Assembly: GCA_946612455.1 (NCBI GenBank)
Contig: CAMOER010000005.1
Location: 1 to 64,000 of the forward strand
From: UBA3305 sp002373555
Lineage (GTDB): Bacteria > Bacillota > Clostridia > Lachnospirales > Lachnospiraceae
Length of the DNA: 64,000 nucleotides
Direction of reading: 5' to 3'
Made by a program: the position numbers and the translations under genes. The notes beneath the pieces are model-generated. The model saw nothing but the letters and a program-made list of their open reading frames with translations, did no database searches and was not told the origin of the DNA. Below, piece after piece: positions 34,397 to 43,869 of the stretch. Every line of letters begins with the position of its first letter. The stretch's first letter is position 1.

Positions 34397-37228
34397 ATGA
34401 TGTTGTTGACTAACCATAAAGCGCCAGGGAAATGGAATACAAAGAACTTATGCACCAGGAAATATCTTCTGCTGTATACGTTGGTTTTTTTAGTGGCTGC
34501 AATTGGCGTTTATTATTGGCACCTTGTTTCAGAGAGCACATTGATCTGGTATAAAGACGGCTTTAATACACATTATAAATCGCTGATCTACTATGCACAG
34601 TATATTCGCAGTATAATAAAAGAACTGATTTTCAATCATAGATTTGTGCTTCCGGAATGGGAGTTTTCCATGGGAGAAGGGATGGATATTCTGCAATCCC
34701 TTCATTATTATGTGATTGGAGATCCTTTTACGTTTTTTGCATTTCTGGTCCCGACCAGATTCATGTGGATATACTATGATGTCATGATCATTCTGCGCCT
34801 TTACTGCGCAGGACTGGCTTTTTCATTCCTGTGTTTCTATACGCAGAAGAATTATAATATGGCCGGGGTCCTGGCAGGTGCGATATCGTATGATTTTTGC
34901 TTCTGGGCCATCATGCTGTCCCTAAGACATCCGTATTTTATTAATCCGATGATCACTTTTCCGCTGCTGATTCTTGGAATAGAAAGAATTCTTGCTGAGA
35001 ATAAGCATGTTCTGTTCTCGGTGACTGTCTGCATCAGTGCATTGAGCAACTTTTATTTTTTCTATATGCAGGTCCTGCTGACTGTGGTTTATGCAGTTGT
35101 AAGACTGACGGCCGCATACCATGCAGATATCAGGGAGGGTGCACGGAAGTTGTTTAAGATTGCAGTATCTTCCGTGATTGGTGTGATCATGAGCCTGGTC
35201 ATCTTCCTTCCAATGTGCATCACTTTTCTGAACGATACGAGAATGGGTGGCGGAAACGCTTATCATTTGTTCTATCCTGCATCTTATTATGAACAGCTTC
35301 CTGCCGCATTTTTGTCGGCGGGTTATCCTTATTATATGTGCATGGGGTTTTCTGCACCGGCCCTGATCGCCGTATTCCTTTTGTTTGTGCGGATCAGAAA
35401 GTATACTTTCTTTAAAGTGCTGTTCCTGCTCTGCGGCATCATTATCCTGTGTCCGTTCTTTGGACAGATATTGAACGGCCTGTCTTATATGTCGAACAGG
35501 TGGTGCTGGGCTTTTTCTCTGCTCGTTGCATACATTCTGGCGATGCTTTGGGATGAAATGATGACGTTGAGCCTTCGTGACACTATCATGATTGGCGTTT
35601 TGCTTGCGCTGTTCGCTCTTTTAACATGTTCACTTGAATATTCAAATACGGAACGTGCGCATACAGCTTTGTGGATCGCGCTGGCATTTGTTGTCCTTAC
35701 GTGCGGTTGCTTTGAACGCAAGTCCGGAAAATGGTACTATGCTAAAAATGTACTTGGTCTGATCATAGTAATGATATCGGTATGCACAGTAAGCTACTAT
35801 AAAAATGCGCCGTCGCAGGATAATTATGTTGATCAGGCAAAAAAAATCAAAAGGATTCAAAAAGAGCTGACCCGCACGGAGGCAAGGGCAATTAAAAAGC
35901 AGGCCAAAAAGGACGGCGTTACGGGTTTCTTCAGATACTCCGGAAGAAATCTGACAAGAAAGGCAGATTTGATGCAAAGGATCTCCAGCACCCGTTATTC
36001 CGGATCTATATCGAATCCGCATATCTCTGAATTCAGAGATTTAATGGAGACGATGAAGTCGAAAGCATACACATATATTAATTATGATGACAGAACGGCT
36101 CTTACAGCACTCAGCAGCATCTTATATTATTCTGTTCCTAAAAAAGATAATATGCCGGCTCCTTATGGATTTGAAGCACTTGGAGAGACAGATGGATATC
36201 TGCTATACAGAAATCAATATGCGCTTCCGCTGACATATTCCTATGATACAGTGATGGAAAGAACGGACTGGAATGATCTTTCTGCGGTCGACAGGCAGGA
36301 GGCCATGCTTGAATCAGCTGTAGTCGAGGATTATCAGGGACGCTTGGCATTGGAAAAACCGGCAGCGGGTGCCCATGAAATAGACTATGAAATCATCGAT
36401 GAGGATAATGATATTGTTGTTGATGATCATCAGTTTGTTGTAACAAAAGCCGGAGCCGGCGTGACGCTTTCTTTTGAGGGACTGGAAAACAGTGAGACTT
36501 ATCTGTCGATTCAGGGATTGGATTATGAAGGAACTTCATTATATTCACTGTATAACGGAGATGAAAAATATGATCCGGAAGACAGATACAGCAAGGAAAG
36601 CTGGGAAACGTTCAAAGATGAGAAAAAAGCTGACATAGAAAAATCAGATCATTACTATAAAGAGAAAGTTGAACTGCATTTGAAGGCAACCGGAAGCCTG
36701 GGTACAGTTAAAGACATGCCATATTATACAGAGGATTCTCCTTTATATCACGGGAGGCATGATTATCTTATTAATATGCTGTACCATGAAGAGGCTGAAA
36801 CGAGTATTCAGATCACATTCTCCGATCGTGGGATTTATTCCTTTGATTCTCTTTCGGTTGTCTGTCAGCCGATGACCGGATACGAACAGAAAATCGAGGC
36901 GCTGAAGAGCGGCAGCCTTGAAGAGATGAAGGTAGATATTGATACCATCAGCGGAAAGATCAATGCTGATCAGCCCTGTATCCTGTGTTTTTCCATTCCC
37001 TATGCGGAAGGCTGGAAGGCTTATGTGGACGGAACGGAAACAGAGACTTTGAATGTCAATATAAAAAATATAGGAATCGAACTGAAGCCTGGCGAGCACG
37101 AAGTCAGAATGATATATCATACACCTTTTATGAGAACAGGCCTGGTGTTGTCTGTTCTGGGAATTGTTCTTCTTTGGATATCTGTAAGAACCGGTCGGTA
37201 CGGTGATTTAAAGAGGAGAGAAAAGTGA
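34397..37228 (+). CDS. YfhO-family membrane glycosyltransferase
   Basis: The 943-residue protein has about 13 hydrophobic segments in residues 25-460, a large extracytoplasmic region, a final hydrophobic segment near 915, and a basic tail. This matches YfhO proteins, GT-C-fold enzymes that attach sugars to lipoteichoic acid or other surface polymers with a GtcA/GtrA-type flippase and a CsbB-type GT2 enzyme. Both partner types lie downstream at 39516 and 40036. The coding sequence is visibly richer in A+T than its neighbours, which hints at separate acquisition. Its stop codon overlaps the next start (TGATG). Confidence 0.85.
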   Translation: MMLLTNHKAPGKWNTKNLCTRKYLLLYTLVFLVAAIGVYYWHLVSESTLIWYKDGFNTHYKSLIYYAQYIRSIIKELIFNHRFVLPEWEFSMGEGMDILQSLHYYVIGDPFTFFAFLVPTRFMWIYYDVMIILRLYCAGLAFSFLCFYTQKNYNMAGVLAGAISYDFCFWAIMLSLRHPYFINPMITFPLLILGIERILAENKHVLFSVTVCISALSNFYFFYMQVLLTVVYAVVRLTAAYHADIREGARKLFKIAVSSVIGVIMSLVIFLPMCITFLNDTRMGGGNAYHLFYPASYYEQLPAAFLSAGYPYYMCMGFSAPALIAVFLLFVRIRKYTFFKVLFLLCGIIILCPFFGQILNGLSYMSNRWCWAFSLLVAYILAMLWDEMMTLSLRDTIMIGVLLALFALLTCSLEYSNTERAHTALWIALAFVVLTCGCFERKSGKWYYAKNVLGLIIVMISVCTVSYYKNAPSQDNYVDQAKKIKRIQKELTRTEARAIKKQAKKDGVTGFFRYSGRNLTRKADLMQRISSTRYSGSISNPHISEFRDLMETMKSKAYTYINYDDRTALTALSSILYYSVPKKDNMPAPYGFEALGETDGYLLYRNQYALPLTYSYDTVMERTDWNDLSAVDRQEAMLESAVVEDYQGRLALEKPAAGAHEIDYEIIDEDNDIVVDDHQFVVTKAGAGVTLSFEGLENSETYLSIQGLDYEGTSLYSLYNGDEKYDPEDRYSKESWETFKDEKKADIEKSDHYYKEKVELHLKATGSLGTVKDMPYYTEDSPLYHGRHDYLINMLYHEEAETSIQITFSDRGIYSFDSLSVVCQPMTGYEQKIEALKSGSLEEMKVDIDTISGKINADQPCILCFSIPYAEGWKAYVDGTETETLNVNIKNIGIELKPGEHEVRMIYHTPFMRTGLVLSVLGIVLLWISVRTGRYGDLKRREK

Positions 37229-38325
37229 TGACGAAGACAGGAATTATTACGTTTCATTTTGTCAATAATTACGGCGGTGCGCTGCAGACCTTTGCGCTGC
37301 AGAAATATATCGCGGAGGAATTCGGACATGATGTCCGCGTGATCGATTACCGCAACCGGTTTATTCAGTTCACGGATTTTGTCCGCCTGTTTCCCGTGAC
37401 GCCCAATTCGAATGAGATCGCAGCCGGGATCAGGACAATGACCAGCAGACTGAGAAGACTGAAGAGGTTTGATCAGTTTGTAAAAGAGCATATCGGACTG
37501 ACCCGGAGATATGAAAGTATCGGGGCGCTAAAAAAGGACCCGCCTGTTTTTGATCACTATATCTGCGGCAGCGATCAGATCTGGAATCCGACGATCACGC
37601 TGAAACCGGATCCGGCCTACTTTCTTTCCTTCATCGGAGATCCTGCGAAGAAGACGGCTTACGCGCCGAGCTTCGGAAATGCAGGTATTCCGGGAAGAAC
37701 CAGAGCGGAAGTCCGCAAATTGATCAACCGGATTGGCTATGTATCGGTCCGGGAAGAATCCGGACAGAAGCTGATCAGAAAGATCACCGGCAAAGCGGTG
37801 GAAAAACTGATTGATCCGACATTCCTGATCGACCGGGAGGAATGGGATAAGATCGCCGTCATGCCGCAGTCTGTCCGCCCGGATGAGCCCTATATTCTTC
37901 TTTATATTATGCAGCAGGATGATGAGGTCTATGAATATGCCAGAAGGCTGAAGGAACAGCTGGGCATCAAAATGGTCGAGATCAGCCGATACGGATATAA
38001 CCCCGGATTTGTGGACGAGACCGTGATCGATGCCGGTCCGGGAGAATTTCTCGGTCTGTTCAAAAATGCTGCCTGTGTCTGTACGAATTCCTATCACGGA
38101 CTGGCTTATTCCGTGATCTATGAAAAAGACTGCTGTCTGGTACCTTGCAAACGTTTTACGGCAAGAATCGATAATCTTCTGAATCTGCTTGGCATTGATG
38201 CGCATAAGGATTCCAAAGAAGAGCGGGCGATGATGCTGTCCTATGACAGAGATGCGGTCAGAAAGATCATCGGCAAAGAAAGAGAAAGATCCCGTCGGTT
38301 CCTTCAAAGAGCGCTGCATGCATGA
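37228..38325 (+). CDS. Polysaccharide pyruvyl transferase family protein
   Basis: The 365-residue protein resembles CsaB-type pyruvyl transferases, which form pyruvate ketals on surface sugars from phosphoenolpyruvate. Landmarks are TFHFVNNYGGALQTFALQKY near residue 8, YICGSDQIWNP near 112 and a C-terminal TNSYHGLAYSVIYEKD near 293. The ATG at 37228 overlaps the YfhO-like stop codon and AGAGGAGAG precedes it. The next gene encodes an FrhB-like protein; such pairs are common in clostridial exopolysaccharide loci. Confidence 0.87.
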   Translation: MTKTGIITFHFVNNYGGALQTFALQKYIAEEFGHDVRVIDYRNRFIQFTDFVRLFPVTPNSNEIAAGIRTMTSRLRRLKRFDQFVKEHIGLTRRYESIGALKKDPPVFDHYICGSDQIWNPTITLKPDPAYFLSFIGDPAKKTAYAPSFGNAGIPGRTRAEVRKLINRIGYVSVREESGQKLIRKITGKAVEKLIDPTFLIDREEWDKIAVMPQSVRPDEPYILLYIMQQDDEVYEYARRLKEQLGIKMVEISRYGYNPGFVDETVIDAGPGEFLGLFKNAACVCTNSYHGLAYSVIYEKDCCLVPCKRFTARIDNLLNLLGIDAHKDSKEERAMMLSYDRDAVRKIIGKERERSRRFLQRALHA

Positions 38326-38346
38326 TGCGGATAAGGAGACAGGAAG

Positions 38347-39537
38347 ATGATAGAACTGAAAAATAAAAAAGACTGCTGCGGCTGCGGCAGCTGTGTACAG
38401 ATCTGCCCGGCCGGCTGTATCCGTTTCATGACAGATGAGGAGGGCTTTTCCTATCCGGAGACGGACGCTGACAGATGCATTGGCTGCGGTGCCTGCGAAA
38501 GAGCATGTCCCGTGCTGAAGGAAAGATGCCAGGATGCAGCGGATGACGGATCTGTGTATCCGGAACCGAAGGCGTTCGGCGGTCAGGCAAAGGATGAGAT
38601 CATCCGCTATTACAGTTCCTCCGGAGGCATATTCAGTGTCCTCGCGGAGAAGATCCTGGAACAGGGCGGTGTTGTATACGGCGCCTCTGTGGATCCGGAT
38701 ATCAGAGTAAAACATATCGGCGTTGAAACGAAAGAAGATCTTGCTCTTCTGCGCGGCTCCAAATATGTGCAGAGCAGTACGGAGAATTCCTATTCGGAAA
38801 TCAGGAATCATTTGAAAAACGGGAGAAAAGTGCTCTTTGCGGGCACGCCCTGCCAGACGGCCGGTCTGTATCATTTTCTGGGAAGGAACCGTCAGGACAA
38901 CCTGATCACGGTGGATTTTATCTGCCACGGCGTGCCTTCACCCGGGGTGTTTGCAGATTATGTTGCCTGGCTGGAGAGCAGGTATAGCGCGAAGATCACC
39001 GGCTTCCGGTTCCGGCTGAAAGATAAGGGTTGGAACCAGAGCGGTCTGCAGCTCGGAACGGAGATCACTTTCGAAAACGGTGAGGTGATCAGGCATTATC
39101 CGGCGTTCAATGACTATTTCATGAACGGATTCCTGGATGACGTATGCTTAAGGCCGTCCTGCCATGACTGTGCATTTAAATCGGTTCCCAAACAGTATGC
39201 CGACATTACGATCGCCGATTTCTGGGGGCTTAATAAGGTATGTCCCGCGTTAAATGACAACGGCGGTACATCGCTGATCCTTGTCAATACTGCAAAAGGA
39301 GGCCGGATGCTGCAAAGCGTGAGCAGCGGGCTGCTGCTCAGACGCGTGGATTATGCGGCTGCGGCGGGAAGGAACACGCCGCTGACGAAATCTGCGCCTT
39401 TAAATGACCGCAGAGAAAAATTCTTTCATGATTATAAGAAGATGCCTTTTGAAAGGGTAATGAAAAAATACATGAATCCTTTTGCATGGGGATTTCATAA
39501 AGTGAATGGTGCTGCATGGAAACGATTGAAAAAATGA
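38347..39537 (+). CDS. FrhB-like Fe-S flavoprotein (coenzyme F420 hydrogenase beta-subunit family)
   Basis: The 396-residue protein has two 4Fe-4S motifs at the N-terminus, CCGCGSCVQICPAGC near residue 12 and CIGCGACERACP near 44, followed by the FrhB N- and C-terminal domains (RYYSSSGGIFSVL near 84; FAGTPCQTAGLY near 166; DFICHGVPSPGVF near 198). Members in polysaccharide loci are often next to pyruvyl transferases, but their reaction in these loci is not established. F420 use is not implied. It overlaps the GtrA-like gene by 22 bp. Confidence 0.86.
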   Translation: MIELKNKKDCCGCGSCVQICPAGCIRFMTDEEGFSYPETDADRCIGCGACERACPVLKERCQDAADDGSVYPEPKAFGGQAKDEIIRYYSSSGGIFSVLAEKILEQGGVVYGASVDPDIRVKHIGVETKEDLALLRGSKYVQSSTENSYSEIRNHLKNGRKVLFAGTPCQTAGLYHFLGRNRQDNLITVDFICHGVPSPGVFADYVAWLESRYSAKITGFRFRLKDKGWNQSGLQLGTEITFENGEVIRHYPAFNDYFMNGFLDDVCLRPSCHDCAFKSVPKQYADITIADFWGLNKVCPALNDNGGTSLILVNTAKGGRMLQSVSSGLLLRRVDYAAAAGRNTPLTKSAPLNDRREKFFHDYKKMPFERVMKKYMNPFAWGFHKVNGAAWKRLKK

Positions 39538-40034
39538 TAAAAGCGATCGCCGCTCCCCTCCTGCGTCTTACAGGGATAAGGATCTCCGAAGAACAGTGGA
39601 AAGCCCTTTTCCAGTTCGTAAGATTCGCCATGGTCGGAGTGACAAACGCAGCTGTTTCCTATACCGTCAATATCTCTACGCTGTTTATTATTCATAAAAG
39701 CGGTGCGGAGATCGGATATGATTATGTGATAGGGAATACGATGGCGTTTTTGCTGAGCGTTCTGTGGTCCTACTATTGGAACAGCAGGAAGGTGTTCCAT
39801 TCCGAGGACAAAGGGTTCCGGGAGCATTTCGCGACACTGCTGAAGACCTATATCTCCTATGCGTTTACCGGAATCATTGTCAACAATATCCTCTCGACGT
39901 TCTGGATCCAGATCATCGGTATTTCAAAATACATTGCGCCGCTTCTCAACATACCTGTAACCATGCCGATCAATTTTTTCGTCATGAAAAAATGGGCTTA
40001 CAGAAAAAGAGCGGGGAATCAAGGAGGGCACTGA
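39516..40034 (+). CDS. GtrA/GtcA-family flippase
   Basis: The 172-residue protein has four hydrophobic segments and the family pattern LFQFVRFAMVGVTNAAVSYTV near the start with WSYYWNSRKVF in the loop. GtrA/GtcA proteins are thought to flip undecaprenyl-phosphate-linked sugars to the outer face. The start lies inside the preceding gene and the GT2 gene starts one base after its stop (TGATATG), so the pair is coupled. It fits as the middle component of the YfhO-GtrA-CsbB-type set. Confidence 0.88.
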   Translation: METIEKMIKAIAAPLLRLTGIRISEEQWKALFQFVRFAMVGVTNAAVSYTVNISTLFIIHKSGAEIGYDYVIGNTMAFLLSVLWSYYWNSRKVFHSEDKGFREHFATLLKTYISYAFTGIIVNNILSTFWIQIIGISKYIAPLLNIPVTMPINFFVMKKWAYRKRAGNQGGH

Positions 40035-40035
40035 T

Positions 40036-40989
40036 ATGGCGGCTTACAGGCTGACAGCAATCGTTCCGTGCTACAATGAACAAGAGGCACTGCCGATCTT
40101 TTATAAAGAGATAACGAAGGTTATGGCCGGGATGCAATGCGGATATGAACTGATCTTCGTAAATGACGGCTCGAAGGACGGTACACTGGAGATCCTCCGG
40201 ACGCTTGCCGAAAATGATAAACATGTAAAATACCTGTCTTTTTCCAGAAATTTCGGGAAGGAAGCAGCCATGTACGCCGGCTTCTGTAATGCTTCAGGTG
40301 ATTATGTCGCCGTCATGGACGCGGATATGCAGGATCCGCCGGCTCTTCTTCCGGAAATGGTCCGGATCCTGGAGTCCGGCGAATATGATTCGGTTGCTAC
40401 CAGGCGGGCGGACAGAAAAGGAGAACCGATCCTGCGAAGCTGGTTTGCGAGACGTTTCTACGGCATTATCAACAGAATATCCGATGCGGATATCGTTGAC
40501 GGCGCCAGGGATTTCAGACTGATGAAAAAAGATATGGTCGATTCGATCGTGGCCATGAGCGAGTACAACCGTTTTTCCAAGGGAATATTCGGCTGGATCG
40601 GTTTCAGAACCTACTGGATGCCGTATGAAAATGTGGAACGGGTCGCGGGAGAGACCAAATGGAGCTTCTGGAAGCTGTTCAAGTATGCTATCGACGGCAT
40701 CATCAACTTTTCGCAGGCGCCGCTCAGCATTGCGTCCTGGTTCGGGATGTTTATGACGGTGATCGCGTTCCTGTTTCTGGCGGTCACGCTTGTGCGAAGG
40801 ATCCTGTACGGAAATCCCGTCATCGGCTGGGCGTCCACGATCTGCATCATTCTGTTTATCGGCGGGATCCAGCTCTTCTGCCTGGGCGTGATCGGGCAGT
40901 ACATCGCCAAGATGTATCTGGAGACCAAAAACAGACCGCATTTTATTATCGCAGAATCCAATATGACGGATTGTGATAAAATCAGATAG
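40036..40989 (+). CDS. GtrB/CsbB-like GT2 undecaprenyl-phosphate glycosyltransferase
   Basis: The 317-residue protein has a GT2 domain (AIVPCYNEQEALP near residue 8, VNDGSKDGT near 40, VMDADMQDPP with the DxD near 94) and two C-terminal membrane segments, the layout of GtrB/CsbB/DPM1-like enzymes. It loads a sugar from a nucleotide donor onto undecaprenyl phosphate on the inner face. With GtrA (flip) and YfhO (transfer) it forms a three-component glycosylation route. The sugar is unknown. A strong terminator follows. Confidence 0.9.
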   Translation: MAAYRLTAIVPCYNEQEALPIFYKEITKVMAGMQCGYELIFVNDGSKDGTLEILRTLAENDKHVKYLSFSRNFGKEAAMYAGFCNASGDYVAVMDADMQDPPALLPEMVRILESGEYDSVATRRADRKGEPILRSWFARRFYGIINRISDADIVDGARDFRLMKKDMVDSIVAMSEYNRFSKGIFGWIGFRTYWMPYENVERVAGETKWSFWKLFKYAIDGIINFSQAPLSIASWFGMFMTVIAFLFLAVTLVRRILYGNPVIGWASTICIILFIGGIQLFCLGVIGQYIAKMYLETKNRPHFIIAESNMTDCDKIR

Positions 40990-41003
40990 AGCGAACACGA
41001 AAA

Positions 41004-41030
41004 AGATCAGAGGGGCACACCCTCTGATCT
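41004..41030. terminator. Bidirectional terminator between the plus-strand glycan genes and the phosphonate operon
   Basis: AGATCAGAGGG (41004-41014) pairs with CCCTCTGATCT (41020-41030) around GCACA, with T-runs on both strands (TTTTT after 41030 on plus; TTTTT on minus). Confidence 0.93.
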
Positions 41031-41079
41031 TTTTGATTCTCTCTATCAATCTGTAACAGAAAACAGACAGGAAGCGGAT

Positions 41080-43857
41080 CTATTGCGGCTGGTCCTCCAG
41101 ATAATGCATGACGTCATCCCATCCGTGGCCGATCACAGTCCAGTTTTCCGAATCGAAGATATTATCCTGGACAGAAAGCCAGGTCTCTTTTTTGGAGAGC
41201 AGCTGGGTAGCATCATCCAGGTTGTCTACACGCCAATTGGTCGAAGTGGTGACAAGCTGCGGATGTGCTCTCTTTTCGTCATCGGTGATCGGATTCCCGG
41301 TAAACGGATTGACCGGATCATCGATCAGGCTCTCCATTGCAATGACCGGTGTGTCGGCATTTGTCATGAATTCATCTGATCTGGTAAAGCCTGTGGCATT
41401 GAAATCTTTTACCATAAGCAGACAGTTGAACTGCTGCATATCGGCAAGTCCTTTGTAAACGAGATTATCGAACTGCTTCAGTTTTTGACCATGATCAGAG
41501 ACCAGAATAATCCTCGTATTATCATAGACGCCGTTTTCACGCATATAATCAAACCATTTACCGAGTTCAATATAGGATTTGACATTGACGCAAAAATGTT
41601 TGAACTTGGGGCCGGTAGGTGCGCCGTTGCCCCGATATCCCATATTGCATTTAATGCCGTCAATTTCGTAGATGCTGTCATCATAGTACGCATCATTATC
41701 TACGTGAAGAGACAGCTCGAAATCAGGCATCTGGAGCAGGGTGTCTTCATGTGTCAGCTTATTGGTCATACAGAGCATCGTGTCAGTATCCTCATCTGTG
41801 ATCTCTGTCAGATCGTTCAGATGCAGCATGACCGAATAGGAATTCAGGAAATTCTGTTCAATGCCGGTGTTTTCAGAGGAAGAATAATAAGTACCTTTGT
41901 CATAAACGGCAGACTTAAGGAGAACCGGAGAAGCTTTGAAAATACTGTAGAAGAAAAAGTTCCGCATCTGAAGTTTCTCGTATTCTGCCGTGAAGGAGGA
42001 GAGCTCGGCATTATAGCTTCCCATTGTATTGAAAGTCCTGATATCAGGATAATCATCAAAGATGGACAGATCCGGGATCCATTCATATCCGGCGTAAGGA
42101 GGATCACAGACTGTTACTTCATAATCGGCATTATTGAAAAGTACGGGCAGTACTTTCAGTGCTTCATTTTGCTTGTCAACAAGCAGATCCGCTTCCCGAA
42201 GGTTGATCTCAGCAGGAGAGTATTCATAGCCGCCGAACAGAGCGGGAGAACCGTAATTTGTCCGTACGCCGAAGGATATCGTATTGGGATACCAGGTAAA
42301 GCCGTCAAACTGTTCCAGCAGTTCCGGCCGCTGTTTGAAAATATAGGGCGGATAGGCTCCTATTGCACGGTCCAGCATCAGAATGATCACATTTTTTCCT
42401 GTTGTGCTCAGTCGGAAAACAGGTTCGATCTTTGCCTCCGTGATCTTATCGGCCGGATAGAGATAGTTGGCTTCGCCGATCCCGGTCTGCATATTCTTCA
42501 CAGAGACAACAGACAGGCCGGCAAGTCCGAGAATACCGATGATATAAACCCTTGGTATGAGCGTTTTTCTGTATCGCCAGATCAGCAGACAGATCATGGC
42601 AAGCAGCAGGATTACAGCGGTATTGATCAGTTTTTCGGAAGAAGAAAAGGAAGGCTGATCATCGAAAATCAGGCCGGTGGAGATATCTCCGAGCCCTCTG
42701 CCGAAAAACATGTAAGTGACAACACTGGTGACGGATAAACACCAGTACACGACGGCAAATACTCTTTTAAAGCGTGCATCTGCCAGAAAATAGAAAATAC
42801 TCCCCCAGATCAGGAAGAAGCCGGAGGTGAGTACGGTCGCACCGAGTGAGAACCGGATCGGATTCATGTACGCCTTTTTATCAATAAATTCAAGAGGAGA
42901 ATCACTGATCACGGCTTCCGGAATAACAAAGCCGATCAGAACTGTCAGGAAGATCCCGCCAAGAAGAAAATAGATAAAAGGCACAGAATCGGGCTGCATT
43001 TTCTCATCAGATTGTTTGTTGAAATGCTTCTCCTTTAACAGATTGATCATTGGAATCAGTGTTATAAGAAGGATCAATCCGAAAAAACCGATTCTTTTTG
43101 CTGACCAGAGTCTTCCGGTAATGGCAAAAAATCCGTATACTGTCACACCGAAAGCGGCGGCCAGCACGGCGAATACTTCCTTCGGATGTTTCAGCACTTT
43201 ATAGAAGATGTTTTTGACAAGCGAGAAGACATTGTTCAGTGTCCAGTACATGACCAGGCCGGCGGGCCGGTCATACAACAGCACCAGGAACAGGATCGTC
43301 AGCACCACCTGTTGGATCTTGCTGCTTAACGGGAAACCTCTGGAATAAATGGCACCGGAAATGAGATTGATCACCGTCATCAGGATCGGGAGTACATTGA
43401 CCGTAAACCCGGCAATGGTGAACATTGCGTCCGGTGCACCCAGATCTCTGATCGGACCGAAGGATGCGCCCTGCAGCAGCACCAGATCGGACAGAAAACG
43501 GTAAGCAGCAATAAAGAACGGGATCTGCAGCAGCAGGGAGATCGAGCTCTTGAGCGAATGCAGCGGATGATAATTCTGCTGACGGTAGTAGGTCTGCAGC
43601 ATCATGTACTGCTCGTCGCCCTTGAAGGTCTTCTTGATATGATCCACCCAGTGCTTCATGGAGGCCTGCTTGTCGCGTTCCGCCTCCTGCATCACATCCG
43701 CCCTGCGGTAGAGCGGCAGGATCAGGAAATTGACCACCAGACTGACCCCGATAATAGATACCCCGGGATTCTTCAGCAGACGGTACATGAATACGAATAT
43801 GATCTCGATGATCAGCACGAGCGGCTGAACGATCAGGTTATAGAGGACAGATAGCAT
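41080..43857 (-). CDS. YidC/Oxa1-like domain fused to LtaS/sulfatase-like domain
   Basis: The 925-residue protein starts with a YidC/Oxa1-like insertase domain (residues 1-240; SIIGVSLVVNFLILPLYRRAD near 34, MYWTLNNVFSLVKNIFY near 205), then about eight more hydrophobic segments to residue 460, then an extracytoplasmic alkaline-phosphatase/sulfatase-fold domain (NVIILMLDRAIGAYP near 485; VRTNYGSPALFGG near 527 with a candidate nucleophile Thr/Ser; RIILVSDHGQKLK near 779 with the metal-binding D-H pair). LtaS- and EptA-type enzymes of this fold transfer phospho-alcohol groups. It is the last gene of a five-gene phosphonate operon, 13 bp after the decarboxylase gene. Its role may be surface transfer of a phosphonate group; this is inference. 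Confidence 0.82.
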   Translation of the reverse strand: MLSVLYNLIVQPLVLIIEIIFVFMYRLLKNPGVSIIGVSLVVNFLILPLYRRADVMQEAERDKQASMKHWVDHIKKTFKGDEQYMMLQTYYRQQNYHPLHSLKSSISLLLQIPFFIAAYRFLSDLVLLQGASFGPIRDLGAPDAMFTIAGFTVNVLPILMTVINLISGAIYSRGFPLSSKIQQVVLTILFLVLLYDRPAGLVMYWTLNNVFSLVKNIFYKVLKHPKEVFAVLAAAFGVTVYGFFAITGRLWSAKRIGFFGLILLITLIPMINLLKEKHFNKQSDEKMQPDSVPFIYFLLGGIFLTVLIGFVIPEAVISDSPLEFIDKKAYMNPIRFSLGATVLTSGFFLIWGSIFYFLADARFKRVFAVVYWCLSVTSVVTYMFFGRGLGDISTGLIFDDQPSFSSSEKLINTAVILLLAMICLLIWRYRKTLIPRVYIIGILGLAGLSVVSVKNMQTGIGEANYLYPADKITEAKIEPVFRLSTTGKNVIILMLDRAIGAYPPYIFKQRPELLEQFDGFTWYPNTISFGVRTNYGSPALFGGYEYSPAEINLREADLLVDKQNEALKVLPVLFNNADYEVTVCDPPYAGYEWIPDLSIFDDYPDIRTFNTMGSYNAELSSFTAEYEKLQMRNFFFYSIFKASPVLLKSAVYDKGTYYSSSENTGIEQNFLNSYSVMLHLNDLTEITDEDTDTMLCMTNKLTHEDTLLQMPDFELSLHVDNDAYYDDSIYEIDGIKCNMGYRGNGAPTGPKFKHFCVNVKSYIELGKWFDYMRENGVYDNTRIILVSDHGQKLKQFDNLVYKGLADMQQFNCLLMVKDFNATGFTRSDEFMTNADTPVIAMESLIDDPVNPFTGNPITDDEKRAHPQLVTTSTNWRVDNLDDATQLLSKKETWLSVQDNIFDSENWTVIGHGWDDVMHYLEDQPQ

Positions 43858-43869
43858 GTATTACACCTC

